Assembly: GCA_019746355.1 (NCBI GenBank)
Contig: JAIESC010000296.1
Span: 1-32,552, forward strand
Origin: Xanthobacteraceae bacterium
Lineage (GTDB): Bacteria; Pseudomonadota; Alphaproteobacteria; Rhizobiales; Xanthobacteraceae
Length of the DNA stretch: 32,552 nucleotides
Direction of reading: 5' to 3'
Under the pieces are notes generated by a model. The model had not been told where the DNA came from. It ran no database searches and worked only from the letters and a program-made list of their open reading frames with translations. The translations under genes were made by a program, and so were the position numbers. Shown piece after piece: positions 28,603 through 32,552 of this stretch; within the stretch, counting starts at the first letter, position 1, and each line of letters opens with the position of its first letter.

Positions 28603-31416
28603 ATGGGCGGCAAGGTCAACGCACCACTGCTCGCGCTCAATCGCGGAGAGGTGAGCCAGCAGGCGCTCGCGCGCGTGGACGTGGATCGACTGCGGCTCGC
28701 CGCCGAGACACAGGTGAACTACCTGCCGACCGTGCTCGGCGCGATGTCGCTGCGGCCCGGGCTTGCGAAAGTCGGCCAGGTGCTGAACGACGCGCCGTGC
28801 AACCTCATTCCGTTCATCTACGGGGTTAACGACACCGCGCTGATCGAGGTGGCGAGCGACACCATCCGCATCTGGATCGACGATCAGTTGGTTATGCGCA
28901 ACGCGGTTGGCACCCAGTTGCAGAACCCGGCGTTTGCCTCGTCCACCGGCTGGACGCTCGCCGCTACCGCGGGCTGCAGCGCGACGATCGCAGCGAACAC
29001 GCTGACGCTCGCGGCGCTGGCGCGCGGCGGGTTCGCCCGCGCCGAGCAGATCATCGGCGTCGCCCCCGTCGACCTCAACGTCGAGCACGGGCTGCGCATC
29101 GTCGTCGCCAACGGTCCGGTGACCGTCCGCATGGGCTCTACGCCCGGCGGCCGCGACGTGATTCGGCAGATGACGCTCGACACCGGCACTCACTCGCTCG
29201 CGTTCACGCCCACCACCGCAAACCTCTACCTGCAGATCGAGAGCACCGACACCTACGCGCATTCCGTGACGCAGGTCGCGATCGAGAGCGCCAGCGAATT
29301 GCGGCTGCCGTCGCCCTGGGGCGAGGCCGATCTCGACTTCCTCCGCTTCGATCAATCGGGCGATGTCATTTACGTGGGCTGCCGGGGCAAGCCGCAGCGC
29401 AAGATCGAGCGCCGCGACGACCGCTCCTGGTCGGTGGTGCTCTATAAATGCAACGACGGGCCGTTCAACGTCTTCCCCACCGCGAGCGTCGAGCTCACGC
29501 CCGGCAACTATTACGGCAACACCACGCTCACCTCGAACCTGCCGGTCTTCGAGGAGGGCCACGTCGGCGCGCTGTTCCGCCTGTTCACCTCGGGCCAGCG
29601 GCGGAAGGCGCTCTTGGGCGCGCTCGGGTCCAAGACAGACGCGATCCGCGTGCAGGGCATCGGCAGCGACCGAAACTTTTCCTGGATCATCGCGGGCGCC
29701 TTCGTCGGCACGCTGCAACTGCAGCGCTCGTTCGACGGTGCGGACGCGGGCTTCGTCAACATCGACACGGCGCAGACCGCGCCCGGCACCACCGCGCACA
29801 CCGACGCCGCGACCTACGACAATGTCGAGTGCTGGTATCGCGTGATCTTCACCGCCTACACCAGCGGCAGCGCCACGGTCGAGTTCACCTATGCGGGCGG
29901 CGGCGGCGACCGCGGCCTGAAACACCGTTCCGACGAGACGCCGCAGACCACGCCGAACGGCGGGCTGATCACCGCGCAGTCCGGGGGCGGCGGCGCGGGC
30001 ATCTGCCGCGTCACCGAATATGTCTCGGCAACGCAGGTCAACGTCGAGGTGCTGAAGGATTTCTCCAACCTGGTTGCGACCGACGACTGGCAGGAGGGCG
30101 ACTGGTCGAAGCTCGCGGGCTTTCCTGACGTGCCGGTGCTCTATGAAGGGCGCATCTGGTGGCTCGGCCGCGACCACAACTGGGGCAGCATTTCCGACGG
30201 CTACCAGTCCTACGACCTCGACTACGAGGGCGACGCAGGTCCCATCATCCGCACCTTCGGCTCGGGGCCGGTGCAGATCACCAACTGGGCGCTGGCGCTC
30301 GACCGCCTCGTGGTCGGCCGCGAGATGGCGGCGACGGTGATCCGCTCGAACAACGCCGACGAGCCGATCACGCCGACCACCTACAACTCGAAGGACTTCA
30401 CCACCCAGGGCGCGGCCCAGCTCCCGGCCGTGCGCATCGACAAGAGCGGCGTCTACGTCAACCAGTCGGAGCGCCGCGTCTACGCCGTCGTGCCGGAGAA
30501 GGGCGGGCCGAGCTACGACGTCAACGATTTGACGCGGCTCAACCTCGACATCGGTCTCACAGGCTTCCGCTGGATCGCGGTGCAGCGCCAGCCCGACACC
30601 GTGATCCACTTTCCGCTCGGCGACGGCCGCAGCGCCGCGCTCCTCTACGACCCGCAGGACGACGTGGTCTGCTGGACGCGGGTCGAGACGCAAGGCGCGA
30701 TCGAGCGCCACGCGGTGCTGCCGTCGCGGCTCGAGGACGCGGTGTATTATGTGGTGCGGCGCACGATCAATGGCGCGCCGCGGCGCTTCATCGAGAAGAT
30801 GGCGCGGCGCGACCAGTGTCTCGGCAGGCCGGAAGCGCGGCTCGCCGACTGCCACGTGGTCTATTCCGGGGCGCCCGCCACGACGATCGCGGGCCTGAGC
30901 CACCTCGAAGGCTGCGACGTGGTGGTGTGGGGCTGGAACACCGCCGCGCCGTTTACTGCGACGCTGCCTGACGGCAGCACCGTGACGATCGGCCGCGACA
31001 TGGGCGTACATAAGGTGTCGGGCGGCGCGATCGCAGGATTGCCCGCGGCGGTCACCGACGCCTGTGTCGGGCTTCCCTACGCGGCACGCTTCAAGTCGGC
31101 GAAGCTCGCCTACGCCGCGCAGAAGGGCACTGCGCTGACGCAGCCGAAGAAAATCGATCACGTCGGCTTCATCCTGATCGACACCCATCACGCCGGCGTC
31201 GAATACGGCCAGGCGTTCGAGCGCATGGACGCGCTGCCGCTCACCTCGAAGGGCGCGGAAATCGAGCCGCACACGGTGTGGCCCGCCTTCGACGAGCCGA
31301 TGATCGAATGCCCCGGCGAATGGGACACCGACGCGCGGCTCTGTCTGCGCTCAGGTGCGCCGCGGCCCGCGACGATCGCGGCGGTGGTGGTGGGGATGGA
31401 AACGAATGAGACGTGA
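28603..31416 (+). CDS. Tail tubular protein B-like (gp12-type nozzle), 937 aa
   Basis: It opens MGGKVNAPLLALNRGEVSQQ, followed by ALARVDVDRLRLAAETQVNY and LPTVLGAMSLRPGLAKVGQV, a familiar N-terminus of phage tail-nozzle and tail-assembly proteins that start by describing an array of beta domains. Further landmarks are FPTASVELTPGNYYGN, GRIWWLGRDHNWGSISDGYQ, VNQSERRVYAVVPEKGG and VGFILIDTHHAGVEYGQAFE. Mature T7 gp12 is shorter (about 790 residues); this one carries extra central beta sequence. GGAG precedes the ATG. It is the last phage gene here: no internal-core or tail-fibre genes follow. Confidence 0.78.
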   Translation: MGGKVNAPLLALNRGEVSQQALARVDVDRLRLAAETQVNYLPTVLGAMSLRPGLAKVGQVLNDAPCNLIPFIYGVNDTALIEVASDTIRIWIDDQLVMRNAVGTQLQNPAFASSTGWTLAATAGCSATIAANTLTLAALARGGFARAEQIIGVAPVDLNVEHGLRIVVANGPVTVRMGSTPGGRDVIRQMTLDTGTHSLAFTPTTANLYLQIESTDTYAHSVTQVAIESASELRLPSPWGEADLDFLRFDQSGDVIYVGCRGKPQRKIERRDDRSWSVVLYKCNDGPFNVFPTASVELTPGNYYGNTTLTSNLPVFEEGHVGALFRLFTSGQRRKALLGALGSKTDAIRVQGIGSDRNFSWIIAGAFVGTLQLQRSFDGADAGFVNIDTAQTAPGTTAHTDAATYDNVECWYRVIFTAYTSGSATVEFTYAGGGGDRGLKHRSDETPQTTPNGGLITAQSGGGGAGICRVTEYVSATQVNVEVLKDFSNLVATDDWQEGDWSKLAGFPDVPVLYEGRIWWLGRDHNWGSISDGYQSYDLDYEGDAGPIIRTFGSGPVQITNWALALDRLVVGREMAATVIRSNNADEPITPTTYNSKDFTTQGAAQLPAVRIDKSGVYVNQSERRVYAVVPEKGGPSYDVNDLTRLNLDIGLTGFRWIAVQRQPDTVIHFPLGDGRSAALLYDPQDDVVCWTRVETQGAIERHAVLPSRLEDAVYYVVRRTINGAPRRFIEKMARRDQCLGRPEARLADCHVVYSGAPATTIAGLSHLEGCDVVVWGWNTAAPFTATLPDGSTVTIGRDMGVHKVSGGAIAGLPAAVTDACVGLPYAARFKSAKLAYAAQKGTALTQPKKIDHVGFILIDTHHAGVEYGQAFERMDALPLTSKGAEIEPHTVWPAFDEPMIECPGEWDTDARLCLRSGAPRPATIAAVVVGMETNET

Positions 31417-31452
31417 AGGGCTTGGTCGTTTCCGGATCGAATCGGTTCCGGC

Positions 31453-31970
31453 CTACGGCGCAGGACGCGGAGCGCCGAGCCTGTAGCTCAGCTTGGCGCG
31501 GACGATATGGCCGTGGATCCACGGGTCCACGGTAAACACCGAGCCGAAACGCCCGAAAAGGTTATTGGGATGGTCTTCGGTCGCTATGCTTGTCCGGCCG
31601 AGGTCGTAATAAAGATATTCCAGTCCAACCGCCCATGGACCGAACGCACGTTCGAGTCCGGCTCCCGCCGTCCAGCCGAACCGCGTTTCCGACCCCCACG
31701 ACAAGGGCGTCGCCGGGACCGTCAGCCGATCGAAGGCCGCAGTGCCTGCCACGCGGCCATAGGCCAACCCGCCTGTCCCGTAGAAAAGCCAGTCGCCCCT
31801 TTCGCCGCACGTCCAGCCGACGCGGCCGCGCACGGTGCCGAACCACTGGAGCTCGAGCGACAGACTCTGCGCCGACCGAATAAGGACTCCTGCTGCCGGA
31901 GTCGCTATCGGGCCCACGATCATCTCGCCGCCGCCGATGAAACCGCTCGGCGTCGAATTCGGATATGAGT
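31453..31970 (-). pseudogene. 5'-truncated outer-membrane beta-barrel protein
   Basis: The minus-strand frame reads SYPNSTPSGFIGGGEMIVGP, then WFGTVRGRVGW, DWLFYGTGGLAYGRV, FGWTAGAGLERAFGPWAVGL and a C-terminal strand HIVRAKLSYRLG, the later strands of opacity-type Omp proteins. An in-frame TAA lies just before the GGDSYP segment, and the signal peptide and first strands (the WTGxYxG region) are missing. An ATG within could give a 156-residue product but without export. Probably a broken gene. Confidence 0.68.
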
Positions 31971-32054
31971 CGCCGCCTTAGGCGAAGCAATTCCTCCAAT
32001 CCATTAGACGCGAACGGGTCTGAAATAACCGTCGTGCCGGTTTTCAACGCCGCT

Positions 32055-32291
32055 TCAGACCCAGCGCCAGCGCCTGCAGACGCCGCCCGCGCCCCACACC
32101 ACGCAGCGGCGGACCTGACGTCTCGTGGTGCGCGCCACGCACACGCCCCGGACTCGGGTGCGGCCGGGTCCGCATCCGAAGGCGATTTGCGTGGTCACGC
32201 CTTCGGGCTGAGGGAGCGGCGCGGGCGACACGGCTTGCGCCGAGCCGGCAAGGCTTAGCCCAAGGGCAGCAACAGCGATCAGTCTGATCAT
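32055..32291 (-). CDS. Small secreted cysteine-containing protein
   Basis: A 78-residue product with signal peptide MIRLIAVAALGLSLAGSAQA. Its mature part has FGCGPGRTRVRGVCVARTT and a basic C-terminus RCVVWGAGGVCRRWRWV. The GCGPG ... G-x-C layout resembles a family of short secreted Gly/Cys-rich proteins common in bradyrhizobia, of unknown function. GGGAG precedes the ATG. Confidence 0.6.
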   Translation of the reverse strand: MIRLIAVAALGLSLAGSAQAVSPAPLPQPEGVTTQIAFGCGPGRTRVRGVCVARTTRRQVRRCVVWGAGGVCRRWRWV

Positions 32292-32401
32292 TGGAATGCT
32301 CCCGTTTTGAGGTTTGCAGGAGCATTGATGCCGCAGGTTCGATGGACCTGAAAATGACCCTTAAGGGTTAAGTCTGCTGATCGTCCGCGCTGCAAACGCG
32401 A

Positions 32402-32428
32402 AGCCCCGCCTTTGGGAGGGCGGGGCTC
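32402..32428. terminator. GC-rich hairpin
   Basis: AGCCCCGCC and GGCGGGGCT arms enclose a short loop. No T-run follows on either strand. On the minus strand it would end a transcript entering from beyond the window edge and carrying the 32-codon frame at 32426-32524. Confidence 0.5.
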
Positions 32429-32524
32429 ATTGCGACGCGGCGGCCGAGAGGTGCTTCACTTCGGCCGTGCCCACGATGAGTGCGTCCGTCAGTCTACTGG
32501 TCAGCATAGTGGGAGTCTGTGCCA
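32426..32524 (-). CDS. Possible 32-residue peptide
   Basis: A minus-strand frame opens MAQTPTMLTSRLTDALIVGT and ends HLSAAASQ, overlapping the left edge of the hairpin. Composition is natural but there is no clear ribosome-binding site. It may be a peptide or the tail of a broken gene reaching in from the right. Confidence 0.25.
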
Positions 32525-32552
32525 TGTGAAGTCACCGCACATGTAGCCGAAG

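Noticed and set aside
28579..31272. A very long minus-strand open frame opposite the tail-nozzle gene
   Set aside because: Arg/His/Val/Asp-rich composition is typical of antisense frames in GC-rich genes; the plus strand has recognisable phage sequence and a ribosome-binding site.
32500..32552. MCGDFTW on the minus strand, resembling the start of an SRAP (YedK-type) protein
   Set aside because: The frame stops after a few more codons and lies at the window edge, so the match is not supported.

Overview
This is a GC-rich chromosomal window from an alphaproteobacterium, most likely a member of the Bradyrhizobium/Rhodopseudomonas group (Nitrobacteraceae). That placement is my inference from several signs: IalB-type secreted proteins, a Tat-exported ABC_sub_bind protein, DUF1254 and opacity-type outer-membrane proteins, phasin and polyhydroxyalkanoate depolymerase genes, and many short palindromic intergenic repeats. 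I could not run a database search.

Bases 1-13000 are ordinary host genes. In order they are: a CopG-type regulator coupled to a PHB-depolymerase-type esterase (minus); two tiny membrane proteins and a PilZ protein (minus); a degraded small-ORF patch around 3.1-4.3 kb; an outer-membrane beta-barrel protein with a clear terminator; a DUF1254 protein; a periplasmic ABC binding protein; a membrane-bound class III adenylate/guanylate cyclase; and, on the plus strand, a small secreted protein, an M15-like peptidase and an L,D-transpeptidase.

Bases 13000-18600 are a reiterated accessory patch. Minus-strand copies of an IalB-type secreted protein, of a one-pass membrane peptide (N-terminal motif D-x-Y-T-K-F) and of a secreted protein beginning MMGFRA alternate with plus-strand ORFs that share an M-S-x-x-F N-terminus and an almost identical ribosome-binding leader. 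Some copies are intact and some are cut by repeats. A 16-bp motif and an 85-bp promoter-like block recur through the patch.

Bases 18640-31416 carry a podovirus-type virion module on the plus strand: a portal-adjacent small protein, portal, Bbp19-like protein, scaffold, major capsid protein, a small decoration-like protein, an unknown 153-residue protein, a tail-tube/adaptor (gp11-like) protein and a 937-residue tail-nozzle-type (gp12-like) protein. These reading frames look intact. No terminase, integrase, repressor, replication or lysis cassette is visible in the window. The module is split between portal and Bbp19-like gene by about 3.7 kb of host-type genes that almost all point the other way (29-residue repeat protein, ABM-domain protein, phasin, a truncated RES-type toxin). 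Most longer gaps inside it hold host-type palindromes. I infer an old, possibly domesticated head/tail-tube module. The portal-adjacent small protein also looks like the source or a member of the M-S-x-x-F family spread through the flanking patch.

Bases 31450-32552 hold a 5'-truncated outer-membrane protein, a small cysteine-containing secreted protein and a strong hairpin.
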